A stretch of DNA of 64,000 bases from Metarhizium brunneum (lineage: Eukaryota > Ascomycota > Sordariomycetes > Hypocreales > Clavicipitaceae): positions 8,831,001 to 8,895,000 of the forward strand of contig NC_089422.1 of assembly GCF_013426205.1 (NCBI RefSeq), given 5' to 3'. The notes beneath the pieces were generated by a model that saw nothing but the letters and a program-made list of their open reading frames with translations, did not search any database and was not told the origin of the DNA. The position numbers and the translations under genes were made by a program. Every line of letters starts with the position of its first letter. Within the stretch, counting starts at the first letter, position 1. This document shows positions 1-10,819 of the stretch, piece by piece.

Positions 1-1
1 C

Positions 2-1441
2 ATCTCGAATGGAACTAAGAGATCTGGGAGGATGGGATCTAGTGGCGATGCGTTTGCCAAGCCGCTCAATCGGGAACAGTCTGACCTGGAGAGAGAAAGC
101 GGCACCTCGAGTGCAGACTCCCCAGCTATGGCAAACACGCTAACCGGGAGAAACGACCGGTCTCCACGCTCGAATGAATCCCAAGAGGAGGTTTTCATGA
201 TTTCACAGACGACAAAGACAGACGACAGTTATCCATCTCAACCATCCTTCACTTCACAGGACACCGATGGGATTGGTCTCGGGGAATCGCTTCACAATTC
301 AGTGCCGGACATCAGAACAAGCCGATCAGTCAGCCCCAAGAAGAAGGAGTCCATACAACCTCGGCACGACCCCCGGCCTCACGTCGTCGAAACAGATTAT
401 CTCCCATGGAGCAACGATCCGCCCTACCCTTATCCCGTCAACGCCCACAACTCCAAAGCGAGCCCGGCTTCAATCTCGCCTCTCAACCCCTACAGCCTGT
501 TGCTCAGCGCCTTGGATTTTGAATCCAAAACATCGGCCCTGAATGCCTCTGCAATGATTCTGTTGCTAAGACCGCTCGTGCCCACTTCTGTCATCGACAG
601 CCACAGGGCCAGCGCCATCCTCCGCCAACACCACCAGCGGCTGATGCGAATGAGCCTCTTTGTCGAGGCAGCTCTGCTTCGGAACCTGTGCATACAAGGG
701 TGGCCGGACGGCCTGCCAGACTGGGGAGACAACTACATTTCCATCTTTGGCGGTGCCCAACAAGGCGTCAAAGTGGGCCTGTTCTGCTCGTCGTGCCGCA
801 AACCCCGAGAAGTCGACCCCGCGGGTGGCCGAGACGCAGTGTGGACATGCGAGCGATGCCGAAGTGTCATGGCACCATGCCCGGTGTGCGGCCACCGCGA
901 AGCAGAGCGCCCATCCTTCATCCCGTCGGAGACGACGCCCTCTGCCTCGGACGTCGAGTCCGAAATGTGGCTGTCCGAATGGTGGTACTGCCTGGGCTGC
1001 GCACACGGCGGCCACGCCTCGTGCCTGCAGCTGTGGCACGGCGCGTCGGAGCCCGTCGCCGCCGCCGACCCGTCCGCCAAGTACAGCGACGGGTGCTGCC
1101 CCTCGGACGGCTGCGGCCACGCCTGCCTGCCCGGCAAATACCGCGGCGAGACGACGACAGCCCGGTCAGACGAGCTCGGCCGCGCGGCGGTGGACTCGTC
1201 CCGCGCAAGAGAGGGCCCCGCGAGCCGCGGCGGCAGCAGGCGATCGAGCCCCGGCGCGCCGTACGAGCGCAGTGTCAAGAGCGACATCAACGACGTGCCG
1301 CAGAGCAAGGCCGTCGGCATGGCGAGAGAGGCCCTGAACAAGGGCGGCGGGGGGATCCTGAGTTCAAGCCCGGGCAGGTCAAGCGGTGTGGGGGACAGGG
1401 AGCGAAGGAAGAGTGTAAAGTTTGCAAGGACGGATCGTTGA
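2..1441 (+). CDS. RTC1: WDR24/Rtc1-like SEA (GATOR2) complex subunit, C-terminal part (partial)
   Basis: The frame is open to the left edge, so the gene starts outside the window; only the C-terminal ~480 residues are seen. An alpha-helical stretch (about residues 150-230 of the visible part, with the motif RMSLFVEAALLRNLC) precedes a Cys/His-rich zinc module with CxxC pairs (CSSC, CERC, CPVC, CLGC) and a final DGCGHAC. This layout, with a disordered Ser-rich segment before it, is that of the C-terminal RING-like end of Rtc1/Sea2 (WDR24), a scaffold of the vacuolar SEA/GATOR2 complex that controls TORC1. The WD40 propeller that should lie upstream is not in the window. No intron is needed in the visible part. 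Family assignment is from motif memory, not a search. Confidence 0.8.
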   Translation: MSNGTKRSGRMGSSGDAFAKPLNREQSDLERESGTSSADSPAMANTLTGRNDRSPRSNESQEEVFMISQTTKTDDSYPSQPSFTSQDTDGIGLGESLHNSVPDIRTSRSVSPKKKESIQPRHDPRPHVVETDYLPWSNDPPYPYPVNAHNSKASPASISPLNPYSLLLSALDFESKTSALNASAMILLLRPLVPTSVIDSHRASAILRQHHQRLMRMSLFVEAALLRNLCIQGWPDGLPDWGDNYISIFGGAQQGVKVGLFCSSCRKPREVDPAGGRDAVWTCERCRSVMAPCPVCGHREAERPSFIPSETTPSASDVESEMWLSEWWYCLGCAHGGHASCLQLWHGASEPVAAADPSAKYSDGCCPSDGCGHACLPGKYRGETTTARSDELGRAAVDSSRAREGPASRGGSRRSSPGAPYERSVKSDINDVPQSKAVGMAREALNKGGGGILSSSPGRSSGVGDRERRKSVKFARTDR

Positions 1442-1930
1442 TTGTTTTTTTGTGTTGGCGTTTACAATACCCCCGGTTCTCATGGAGCGGACGCGTGTAT
1501 TTATCCTGGGTGCTTGACGGCAGGATACTTTATGCTTTGGCGCAGAGCAAGGCTGTAGAAATTACGATGATGATACATGTGACATGGTGCCTATCTGGTG
1601 AATATCGTATAAACGTGTTGGCGCCTTGTCCCCTGAGCTACTTTGCTGTGGTCCCGTTCCGCCCAAGTTCCCCCACAACACCACATCCCATCACACACGT
1701 TCAAGTATGATGCGAGGATAGTAATTAAGTTTGCAATATGCAGCGGGGCACTGGATCAAGAGAATAGTGTTTATTTGGAACATGGTGTAGACTCTACGTC
1801 AGCGGTACGAGCGAGGACAAGCGGATGGCCAATTGTACAAAGTGCCGCCGAGCCTGCCAACACGCGTCCATCGCCACGAGGTCAAATACACCCGCTGCAG
1901 TCCACGCCTCGCGGTATCGTACATACACCG
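1442..1930. other. Convergent intergenic region, Rtc1/Vps38
   Basis: 489 bp between two genes that end towards each other; it should hold both 3' UTRs and poly(A) sites. No further gene is supported. Confidence 0.6.
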
Positions 1931-3842
1931 CTACGCAACATTCTCCCTCAGCCCCTTGGTGCGCAGGGTAAACCTCGCGTCGTCCCCAAACGGCAACAGC
2001 CCGACACCACTGTCCGCCCCCCAGCCGCCGTCCCCATCGCCATTCGCCTGCACGGCCGCGCTGCGCAACGCCTCGCCATGCTGGTTCGCAACCTCGCTGT
2101 CTACGCTTCCCCTCCTGCTGCCGCCGGCGCTGCTGCCGCTCTCGGGGTCGGCCGCGGCGCCCATGCGGCCTTTCAATCTGCCCGCCCACAGACCGCGCAC
2201 GCCGCCCTTTTTGCGCTCGGGAACCTCGTCTGTCCCGGCGCTGCACACGTACAGGAGGTATTTGAGGTTGGGCAGCGAGTGCCGGATGTCGACGACCTTG
2301 AGGCCCTGAGACGCGCACAGGGCCTCAATGTTCTTGTTGAGCAGGAACCAGCCGTATTCGAAGCGCCACTGGGCGATTGTCGAGCCGCCACGCGGCAGGT
2401 AGAGGGGGAACTCGCGCCGCTGGGGCTGCCGCTCGGGGATGTGGGAGATGTCGTCTCTGGCGTAGGACCGCGAGCCGCAGGCCGACAGGGGGTATGGCAG
2501 CGGGCAGGAGAGGTAAAACTGCAAGTGGCGCGTGAGCGTCGCGACGAGGCCCAGCGCGGCGGAGAGCACGTCCTCGTTGATTGTCCTGGCCGTGGCGGCG
2601 TCGTATGTCGAGTTGGGCAGTGGCAGATTGCAGATTTGAAACGACAACGGAGGCGCGTTCGGGATGGGCGTGATGGGGAAGATGTCGTACAGCTCCGAAC
2701 ATATCCTCCGTCTCTGGCCGCGAATCTGCTGCTCCGTCTTGTGAAGCAGCGCAATGGAGGCGGCCAGCTTTTCCTTGTTGTTGGCAATGTCTTTTTCGGC
2801 TGCCGCCTGGGCTTCCCTGCCTATTGAAATGGCTTCCCTCCTGCTCCGCAGTGACTCCATCATCTCGTCGCGTCGTCTTCGGGCCGTCTTGTTTGCCCGC
2901 TGCTGTGTGGCAACGAACTTGCCGGCAAGGGACACTTCTTCATCGGCAGCAGGGGTCGGATCGCTCGGGGACTTTTCGAGGATTTGGTTGATTTGCTGGG
3001 TGATTCTGTGCTGGGTGTCGATGGCATCTTGTATGGAGCTTTCGAGGTTAGCGAGCTTCATGAGTGCGTTGTACGAAGAGGTTGCTGCTGCCGGGGGAGC
3101 ATGTTTCGGGTCGGCCGTCCTGGTGGGGAAGTCGAGCGAGTATACGCCGTCCTCGAGGTGTAGTATTATGGCGTTGGGGGGGAATTGACGGTCTATTAAT
3201 GTGCCGATGAAGTTGAGCCGTCGTAAGTCTATGAATTCCTGGAGGAGAAAGACCCATGATGTTTGCTGGGGCCGCTTTGCCCAGACGCGGATGCTGACGG
3301 TGCATGATCTCGAAACAAGAGGCTTGTCGGCCGAGAGGTCAAAGAATTGGAAATTAAAGTTCTACAGAAAGAGTTAGGCGCGTGGCGGACAAGACAGCAC
3401 GGCGTACTGGAGCATATCATCGTACCGCGGATTGATTGCGGACTTCGCTAATGTAGATGGGCTCCTCGCACCCGGCCGCATGCAGCGAGAAGAAGACGTC
3501 TCCCACCGAGGCTTGCACCAGACTCTCGAGCCTCTTCTGGCGCGTCGAGGGATTTGCATGCGAAAGACTCAGGCTCGTCCGGCGAAGTTGAGGGGGCGGC
3601 CTCCTCTTCTCGGGGCGCAGGCCATCCCGGCGCAGGCTATCGGAGGAGCGAGAGGTGTGCAGGTGTGCGGCCTCACGCAGCATGCCGAGCTTGCTGGGGC
3701 TCCCGGGTATGACTGCATCGTCGGCGGAGTACAAGGTGGCCAGGGCAAAGGTCAGGTTTCGCAAGGAGAGACCTTTGAGATGGCGAAGCTTGCGGTTCTG
3801 GGGGAGCAGGCGAGGTCGGCGGGGCTCGGACAGCGTTGACAT
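1931..3842 (-). CDS. VPS38: UVRAG/Vps38-like subunit of the class III PI3-kinase complex
   Basis: Two exons, 3426-3842 and 1931-3361, with a 64-nt intron (donor GTACGA, acceptor CTGTAG); 615 aa. The start ATG at 3842 opens a conserved leader ending in RKLRHLKGLSLRNL. The N-terminal half has a C2-like region (VSRSCTVSIRVWAKRP, then an FIDLRRLNFIGTL segment). A long charged coiled coil follows around residues 260-370. The C-terminal BARA-like region carries GSRSYARDDISHIPE, FPLYLPRG and FEYGWFLLNKNIEALC. This is the UVRAG/Atg14 family order. In yeasts Vps38 recruits Vps34/Vps15/Vps30 to endosomes for vacuolar sorting. Splicing joins the exons in phase 0 (residues QSA then NFNFQFF). Atg14 is the main alternative, but the FEYGWFLLNKNIE block favours UVRAG/Vps38. 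Confidence 0.85.
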
Positions 3843-4471
3843 GATGCACGCATGCTGGAGCAGTTGCTGCGCTTTCGATGGCTCATGCCTGGCGGGACGG
3901 GGGTGAGGCCATGGGCTTGTGATGGATGTCGCGGGTTTGACTGGAGGTTGGGCGTGCCGTCATGGATTCAAGAGAAATGACATGTGGACTGTTGGTGTTG
4001 CCATTGGCAGCCGGCTTTACATGTTGAGTTGACCTTGCGCCACACGCACACGCCACTCGTCACTCGTCACTCGCCACACGGATATGGACTCATGGTCTTG
4101 ATACGGCCAGCGTCTTCATTTCCTATCTAAAATTTCCCCTTTAACAACTCCAATGACCATGTAATCGACATGACTCTGGCCAGGGAGTGAAGAGTTTCGT
4201 CGTCGTTGAATGTCGCGCACCACGATCCGATTTCCATCCCTGCTCAAACTCCCTTCCCTTCCGTCGTCAACGGCCTGAATCTCGTCTGTCTTCTCTGGAG
4301 TCGCTTAATGTTCTTGTTTAGTCTCGCACTGCACGGTTCGGTGCCCAATCCTGCTCAAAATCCGCTTTCCTTCCCTCCATGAAATCCGTTCACCGCTTGA
4401 ATCTCCTCTGTCCTCTCTGGAGTCTCTTCCTCGTTCAATCTTGAACTCCACGATTCGGTTTCCATCCTTGC
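3843..4471. other. Intergenic region holding decayed tandem copies
   Basis: About 630 bp between the Vps38-like start and the 3' end of the next minus-strand gene. Much of it is two degenerate copies of that gene's last ~90 bp, listed as a repeat. The remainder should include the Vps38 promoter; a short array of CACTCGTCACTCGTCACTCG type lies near 4050-4075. Confidence 0.6.
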
Positions 4472-4537
4472 TCAAAATCCCTTTCCCTTCCCTTCATAAA
4501 AGTCCTTAACCGTCTGAACATTGTCTGTCCTCCCTGT
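4220..4537. repeat. Three imperfect ~85-90 bp tandem copies, period 112-117 bp
   Basis: Copies begin near 4220, 4332 and 4449. Shared core on the plus strand: CAC GAT/GGT TCGGT, TTCCATCC, TGCTCAAAATCC, a CTTTCCTTCCC tract, then CTGAA and CTGTC followed by CTCTGGAGTC-like ends. The third copy covers the 3' end and stop codon of the 318-aa gene (4472-5588); the other two lie just beyond it. They differ by point changes and small indels, so they are old duplications. Confidence 0.75.
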
Positions 4538-5588
4538 CGCCATGATCTCGCGCAACGTTGTTTCCATCTTTGGGATGGCCTCTTCAATTGCAGCCACGTG
4601 ACTCTGCAACTGCTTCCAGTGGTCTTCTGGGAATTGGCTCTTCTGCGCTTTGAGGAGTGTCCTCATCTGATCCAAGACTTCATGCATGGTCGTGATATCC
4701 GTGTCTAGTTCCCTCTTTACAGGGCCTTCTCCCATGTCCGGGTCCTCAAGACTAGTGGCATGATGCAGCGCGAAGTCCCGAAACATGGCAGGTCGAACTG
4801 CAAGAAGATTCCGGATAACAGCAAAGTACGCTCTCTCCGCATGCTGCATAATGACGCGAACCATTCTTGGGCTCAGCTTCAAATGCCCACAGCTTTTGTT
4901 CGGCTCGCAGATCTAAGTTCCATCAGCGATTAGCTTGCATCTCGCGAGCTATTGGCTATTGGCTTTTACATACCTCTGGCGTTGCCTCTGGGCTCACTGG
5001 CTCCACGGCCATGACATTGGTGAGGTACTCTCGTCGTCCCTTGATATCGCTTGCGAAGTTGTCGCGAGACGTTCCAAGGGAAGTCCGGCATTTGACTTTC
5101 AGGCCCGACTCCTCATCAACTTCTTTCTCGACTGTCGCTAGTGTATCGTCGTCAATCTCCATGTGTCCTCCGTATAGCGAGATTGTCCCTGCAAGCCATC
5201 ACGTTAGACTAGTTGATCATGTTTGCGAGCAGCTCATGTGGCGGAAGCGCATATAAAGATGATGATTGGGCGTTTGCAGTGACTCACCAGATCCGTGGCT
5301 TTGCTTGCGCAAATCGAAAAGAAACCATCCAAGGGTGTCCATAATCAAAGTGGACACGCCCGTTCGAACATGTTTGTAGTCCGGGTGCACTGGGTATTTC
5401 TTCAGTTCCTCCGAGTCTCGGAGAATAATCTCCCCATTGTCGCGATAAAACAGATGCTTCTGCTTTTGGGTGAGGGCGTACTGTTCCTCATTGTACTGGA
5501 TCTCGCCAAAAACCGGGCCTTTCTTGCTCTGGATCATGGTGATGCTGGTAGTTGGTGGTGTTGATTGTTGGTTGTTGGTGGCATCCAT
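4472..5588 (-). CDS. Unrecognised 318-aa protein
   Basis: Three exons: 5288-5588, 4974-5188 and 4472-4912. Introns are 99 nt (donor GTGAGT, acceptor TTGCAG) and 61 nt (donor GTATGT, acceptor CTTAG); all junctions keep frame. I do not recognise a family. There is no signal peptide or membrane span. The N-terminus is Gln/Thr-rich and partly made of minisatellite DNA. The middle is acidic and hydrophilic, and the C-terminal exon looks helical and ends in a basic GKGKGF tail. A second Met at residue 18, just before QSKKGPVFGE, could be the real start because the repeat-derived leader looks dispensable. A clear TATAAAG lies about 146 bp upstream. The C-terminal codons belong to the tandem repeat at 4220-4537, so the present stop may be a result of that duplication. 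Confidence 0.65.
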
Positions 5589-5593
5589 GGTTG

Positions 5594-5660
5594 ATGGTGG
5601 TGTTGATAGTTGGTGGTGTTGATAGTTGGTGGTGTTGATAGTTGATGGTGTTGATGGTGG
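5594..5660. repeat. Minisatellite with ~18-bp GTTGATAGTTGGTGGT-type unit
   Basis: Three to four near-identical units of TTGGTGGTGTTGATAG on the plus strand, immediately upstream of the 318-aa gene. Related GTTGATTGTTGG words continue into its first codons. Confidence 0.8.
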
Positions 5661-5733
5661 TATCCGTGGATGGCAAATACTTCAAAGGATGATGAGCCTG
5701 GCATCTCAAAAGTCTAGCGAGGGCAAGAAGGCT

Positions 5734-5742
5734 CTTTATATA
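5734..5742 (-). promoter_or_regulatory. TATA box of the 318-aa gene
   Basis: TATATAAAG on the minus strand about 146 bp upstream of the ATG at 5588, a usual spacing for a strong fungal promoter. Confidence 0.55.
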
Positions 5743-7307
5743 GCTGGCTGGAGCGGACACGGCCTCTGCTGTATCACACAAACCCAAGAAAATCAAGCCG
5801 TGAACAAAGGCGGCCCCGTGTGTCTGATCCAACACCCCGATGTGCACTGCTGCTTGCACTCTGGCACTGCCCCCAGACAAGTCGACAAACGGGATTGACT
5901 GAAGCTCCAACGACCAATGCTCGGAGGAAGGGCCTCCATTCACTGCCGGCGCAAAGCATGCTGTTGTTGGTGAACATCTGACGAGGGTCCCAACTGTCGT
6001 ACAACGGTTAAGCCATGCTGCGCGTGACAACGCTACCAACGAGGTTGCGAGGTTGGATGCGCGGACTGTCCTTTATCCAACTTCTGTTCATGAAATGATT
6101 TCTTCTCTTGGAAATTCACCGGGCCCGAGTGCTTTCAAGTTTCAATAATCGGTCCCTGCTGACGCCCGGCCTTATGAACGCCCACGTGTGCGCCTTGGAC
6201 TCTGCCTCATCCAACAAAGAAATGTCACCCACCACTTACATGCAACCTGAGGCCGCCAAAAAAAAGACCAAAAGTACAAGTCCTGGACTTTTCTTGAACA
6301 GGCTTTTATATCTTAAAGCACCTTTGCGCACAGGCCGTCCCATCGGTTCAGAAGCGGCAAACGACACGTCACTTTATGACATGTTACACGTCTACCATGA
6401 CTGCTTCTTTTGCATTCTTGGCCACCATGCACATCAGCGGAGCGTCTGAGCGAACTCTCTCTCACGTCGTACAACTCCATTCCGTTTTCAAACACAAACC
6501 AAACAGTAGCTCTTTGATCCGCCTTGTCTACCCTGGTAGCTGGACGTTTCTCGTTTTCGAGTCGAGCCGCAGGTCATAACCATGTCGGCTGACACGGATC
6601 TCGGCAGTGCATGTTCCCCTTGCCGGCGAGCAATGCCGCATGACGACGTTGTGGTGCCCATCTTGAGCTGCGAATGCAAGTGCCCTAGGATTACTTCGTA
6701 CATCAACCCGTGATCGTAGCCCTCATGTAACCGTGTGACGCAAACCATTGGTTGATTCACCTGTTTCTAAGGTGCACACTGAATACACTGAATAACGGTG
6801 ATATTACGTAGCATATGTCATGTGAGGAACATGCTTTAATCGAACAGCAACTGAACACCTCTATTCGTCGGCAATATAAATGACGTATTTATATAATCCA
6901 CGTCCGATGTGGGACCTGAAAGAAAGATATAAGTCTATTTTGAAGCATCCAACTCGTTTACTCTAGATGATTATGATAAATTCTCAGCATAATTGCGCCA
7001 ACTATATGCCAACATATTATTGGTACCGTCGACGTTCTAACAGCTTTGTTCGCTCTCGTTCCAGGCTTTATATTCGCCATATAAGGTAGCTTACTTTCCA
7101 CGCCTTCGATTTATCTAGCTTAAATCACCACAGAATGTGACAGGAAGTGCATTGATCGTGCTGCTCATTGTATATATTCATTCCATTATTGAAACGCGCC
7201 TGGCAAGGCCTAGCTCACCATGTCTGACAAATTGTGATTCTTTATCTCAACGTCTCGCAAAACCTATTTGATAGTAAACTCAGTACGAGATTCCCAGCAC
7301 ATCAAAC
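5743..7307. other. Intergenic region, no gene supported
   Basis: Only short ORFs without family motifs or convincing start contexts. The part from about 6780 to 7300 is visibly AT-rich, which fits non-coding DNA downstream of the NLR gene. Confidence 0.5.
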
Positions 7308-10300
7308 TCATTCGAACGGATATGACAACGCTTGACATTGTTCCAAGGTGCCTTTAGCCGGAACGACTCCAGCACGAGTGAGCTGTTTCTTGATTTCCGC
7401 CTGACTTAATAGGTAACGAAGACGATACTCATGTGACCAGTAATATGTCTTATTACTGCACGTAAAAGTTGAATTAAGAGATGGAACTGGATTCGAATGC
7501 CGTTCAATCGTCTGCTGGAGAAGCCTTGCAGCTTCCTGTTTCTGACCCAGTTTGGCGCACGTCGCACATAGGTGTCTCAATGCCCTTACCGAATCGCGAT
7601 TCGTACACTCAAATACTTCCAGTCGTTTCCTTAATACCTGACGCAGAAGTTGCTCTGCTTCTTGTAGTTCATCCAAGTGGTAGAGAGCAAGGCCTAGGCT
7701 TTCCTCTGCTAATAGCGTGAGGTCACATTCGATCCCCTGTGTCTCCTTGGCCATTTCCAAGGCCCGCAGCCCAGCAGCCTTAGCCTCTTCAAAATCATTT
7801 AAACGATTATTTGTATCACACAGGGATACCATTGTCCGTATTATAACGGGACAGTACTTATCTATATCATTCTTCTCGTATCGGTCCACCACCCCGAGCA
7901 GAAGTCTTTTCGCTTCACGAAGGTAAGCCTCTCTCACCTCAGGAGTGTCAAAGTTGAGATCGAGGTAATCCATTGTGCCGGCAAAGTAATTGTAACAATG
8001 AGAAAGAATGAGCTGACACTGCAATGATAGTTCTAATGACTCTTGTATGGTTATTTTTTGACCATGCACCGGAAACGTAAGCTTGTGTTCCTCGCGTTGA
8101 CGATCAGAGGTTAGAATTTCATTACTTATTTCCGGCAACGAAACATTCGGTCCCTCCAAATGATGTATCTTGGTACAATACCAAAATTGCGTCGTAATTT
8201 TCAGCTGTTGCTCCGCCTGCCGCCGAACACGATCGTCCTCGTCCAGAGCATCAATGCTTAGCGCACATGCACATCGTGCCATAGTCTTCGCTTCTTCTAT
8301 ATTGTCTGTCGAAATATATGCTTTGGATATGTCCGTCATAATCTCCAGCGTCTCGGGGTGGCGGTAACCTAGCTCTGTCACCCTACTGTCGAGCAACTTC
8401 GGAGTATGTTTGAGGACTGCCTCGGCGTGGCAGCAGGTCCAAAAGCAGTGGCTCCTGCCTTCAGGATTTGGGCCTACTCCTGAAACTAACTTGAGAGCTT
8501 TGGCAATATACCCGTCAGTCTCCTTGTGGGCATTTAGCCATGCTTTGGTAGATAGCTGTACCAGTCGATGCATCTCAAAGCTCTCGCGGGACTTGTCTGC
8601 GGTGAGCAACCGAAACGACCTCAGTGGCCCTAAATCTTTGATGAAGTCTACCCCTGGCTCTTTACCCCTTGAAAAACATGAGCATGAGATTTGTTGTCTG
8701 TCTAGATAACACATCTGTGACAAGAGCTCTGCAGAACGAGGCTCGCGCTTCTTTAGCAGATCAAACGAGAGACTGAAACTTTTAATAACTGAATGCGGGA
8801 CGTCGCTGTATCGTCGTTCGTCATGTAAGTCATCGCTCAATAGCTTGATAGACTCCTCTTCGTCACTTGTTAGGAGTCTGAGGTAGTCTGCCATACTGAT
8901 TCCGTTCTCCAGAATAAATGCAATAGCTTGGGTGATTGCTAAAGGCAAGTATTCCAAGTTCTTTAACAGCGGAAGCAGTACGTTTTCGTCCATGTATTCT
9001 TGTAGTTTTATCCCAAACAATTTTTTAGCCTCTTCAACGGTCATTTCCCCAACATCGATGGAGTTCAGGTTGCAGAGTGTCCTGCCAGCCCGCCAGTCCT
9101 GAGTTGTGACGAGCACGGAGCAACGTTTGGTGTCAGGAATATATTCAGCTAGCACTAGTTGATGGGTTACATGGTCAGCCTGTCTGCGATAGTATATCGG
9201 CAACGAAGCCAACGATTCCTCGGTGTTGATTTTACGGTAAGGAGTGGGACTAATGAAACCAATCCGTACCTTTACGAGAAAACTTCTCTGATGCAAACGC
9301 TTGCGGCGAGCGAAGAAGCTCGGCATCGTCATTGCTGTCTATTATCAAAAACCAGGGGGCATTCGCTCCATTTTTTAGCCACTTATGAACCAGGTGAAGT
9401 ATCTCATCAGCCTGGCTATCCCTTTTTGTAAGGATCTTTAAGTTTTCGGCAATATCTCGATAGGATTGTATGAAAGTCGTAACACTGCTAGCAATGACCC
9501 AGAATATCCGGGTCTTCGGGTCGCGTTTCTTCACGCGATTGGCAAATTCGACCGCAATCTGTGTTTTTCTACAAGAGAGTCAGAAAAGTTCTGGGCATAT
9601 TGCGTCGCACGGAAGGGGGATACACCAACCCGACTCCGCTACGGCCAACTAAAGCCAGTCGACTGTGCTTCGCGCGTCGCATCAACTTGCTTGCAAGTGT
9701 TTTGAGAATGTCTTCTCTCCCGACAAATTCCGGGTCTTCGGGGAAAGGTACGGTTGAGCATTGAGTATCGGCGGCTTGTTTTGCAGTGTCTTGATGGTGT
9801 TAGTCTAGATGAGAAGCTACCTTGACGACATTTGCTTTGTACTAACCACACCTTGCTTTCGCCGCTTTGCTTTTTCCAACCCTCGCCGCAGGAATAACTG
9901 ACAGCACCTCTTTTGCACATGCCGCTGCTGTTCCCGCGGCGTACGCTTGCCACATCTTGTTCTTGTGCGAGTCTGCGTAATCACAAATACCGCGGATCAC
10001 AAGACATGGAGCGTTATTCATTAAACCCGCTGCCTCCATTTCAAAGCAAAGGACCCCACCAAGGCCCTCACTTACACAATCTCTTGTCACCGCATCTCTC
10101 ATGACCTTATTGCCGGATGCTATTGTCCCGTAGTGAATCACAAACTTCTCAGGACTCTTGCGTGGTTCCCTTTGCACTATTCGCTCTTCGCTGCATGAAT
10201 GGCACACCTGGCCTTCTTCCCCAACGTGCTTGTATCCTGCTTCATAGAGAACATCAGGCATGTCTCCGTCGCGTTTGAATTCCGGAATACGCTGAAGCTG

Positions 10301-10819
10301 AGTCATGAAGTCCAGAGAACGGCTTCTTCGTAGAAGACGATTACTTTGTAGCTCGCTGACGGCGTTTAAAAGGACCTTAGGTGGACAACCAAGGTATCCC
10401 GTACGCTCAAATCCACCAGGCTTCTCTTTGCCAAAGTCATACTGGACTACTCCGCCATACTGTTCAACTGGCTGGCTGATAACGACATCACCAAGCCGAA
10501 TATCTTTGGCCGCCCTGGGAACCCCTCCTCCAATGCCGACCAACAAAACGAACCGAATTTCTCCAAATGAAGCCTTCATCTGGGTCACAAGAGCAGCTGC
10601 TGAGTTGGTCCCAGTCTGCCCAGCCGGCAAACACGCGATTACAACGTTATGCCGGCAGAACGTTCCAAAAGTGTATAAAGTATCGTCATTTCGATTTGGA
10701 CTATATGCTTTGTGTTCCTCGTCCAATAGTCCCCGCGCTGCGACTTTTTCGATCGGGAGGGCACACACCCATCCTACTGTGTACTTCCAGGGGGGCAGAG
10801 GTTGGCGACGACGATCCAT
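7308..10819 (-). CDS. NLR-type receptor: nucleoside phosphorylase-like head, NB-ARC ATPase, TPR tail
   Basis: Proposed exons 9847-10819, 9630-9789, 9299-9568 and 7308-9183; 1092 aa. Residues 10-320 are a PNP/UDP-phosphorylase-like domain (VGWVCALPIEKVAA, LLVGIGGGVP, GVLCFEMEAAGLMN, VIRGICDYAD). A short linker (FPEDPEFVGRED) leads to NB-ARC, with P-loop GRSGVGKT completed by the 61-nt intron 9569-9629. Walker B is the FLIIDSNDD region, followed by VLVTTQ and the GLPLA-like LEYLPLAITQA. From about residue 700 on there are TPR-like helical repeats (EAKAAGLRALEMA; EAEQLLRQVLRKRLE). Such fungal NLRs act in allorecognition and heterokaryon incompatibility or other non-self responses. The third intron (9184-9298) is the least certain: frame requires a splice there, chosen as donor GTTTGC and acceptor CGCAG. 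If no splice occurs the gene is frameshifted. The head may bind or cleave nucleosides, or may only sense. Confidence 0.85.

Noticed and set aside
566..1337. Long overlapping ORFs on both strands inside the Rtc1-like gene
   Set aside because: GC-rich shadow frames with Arg/Ala-biased composition; the Cys-rich zinc-binding frame is clearly the coding one.
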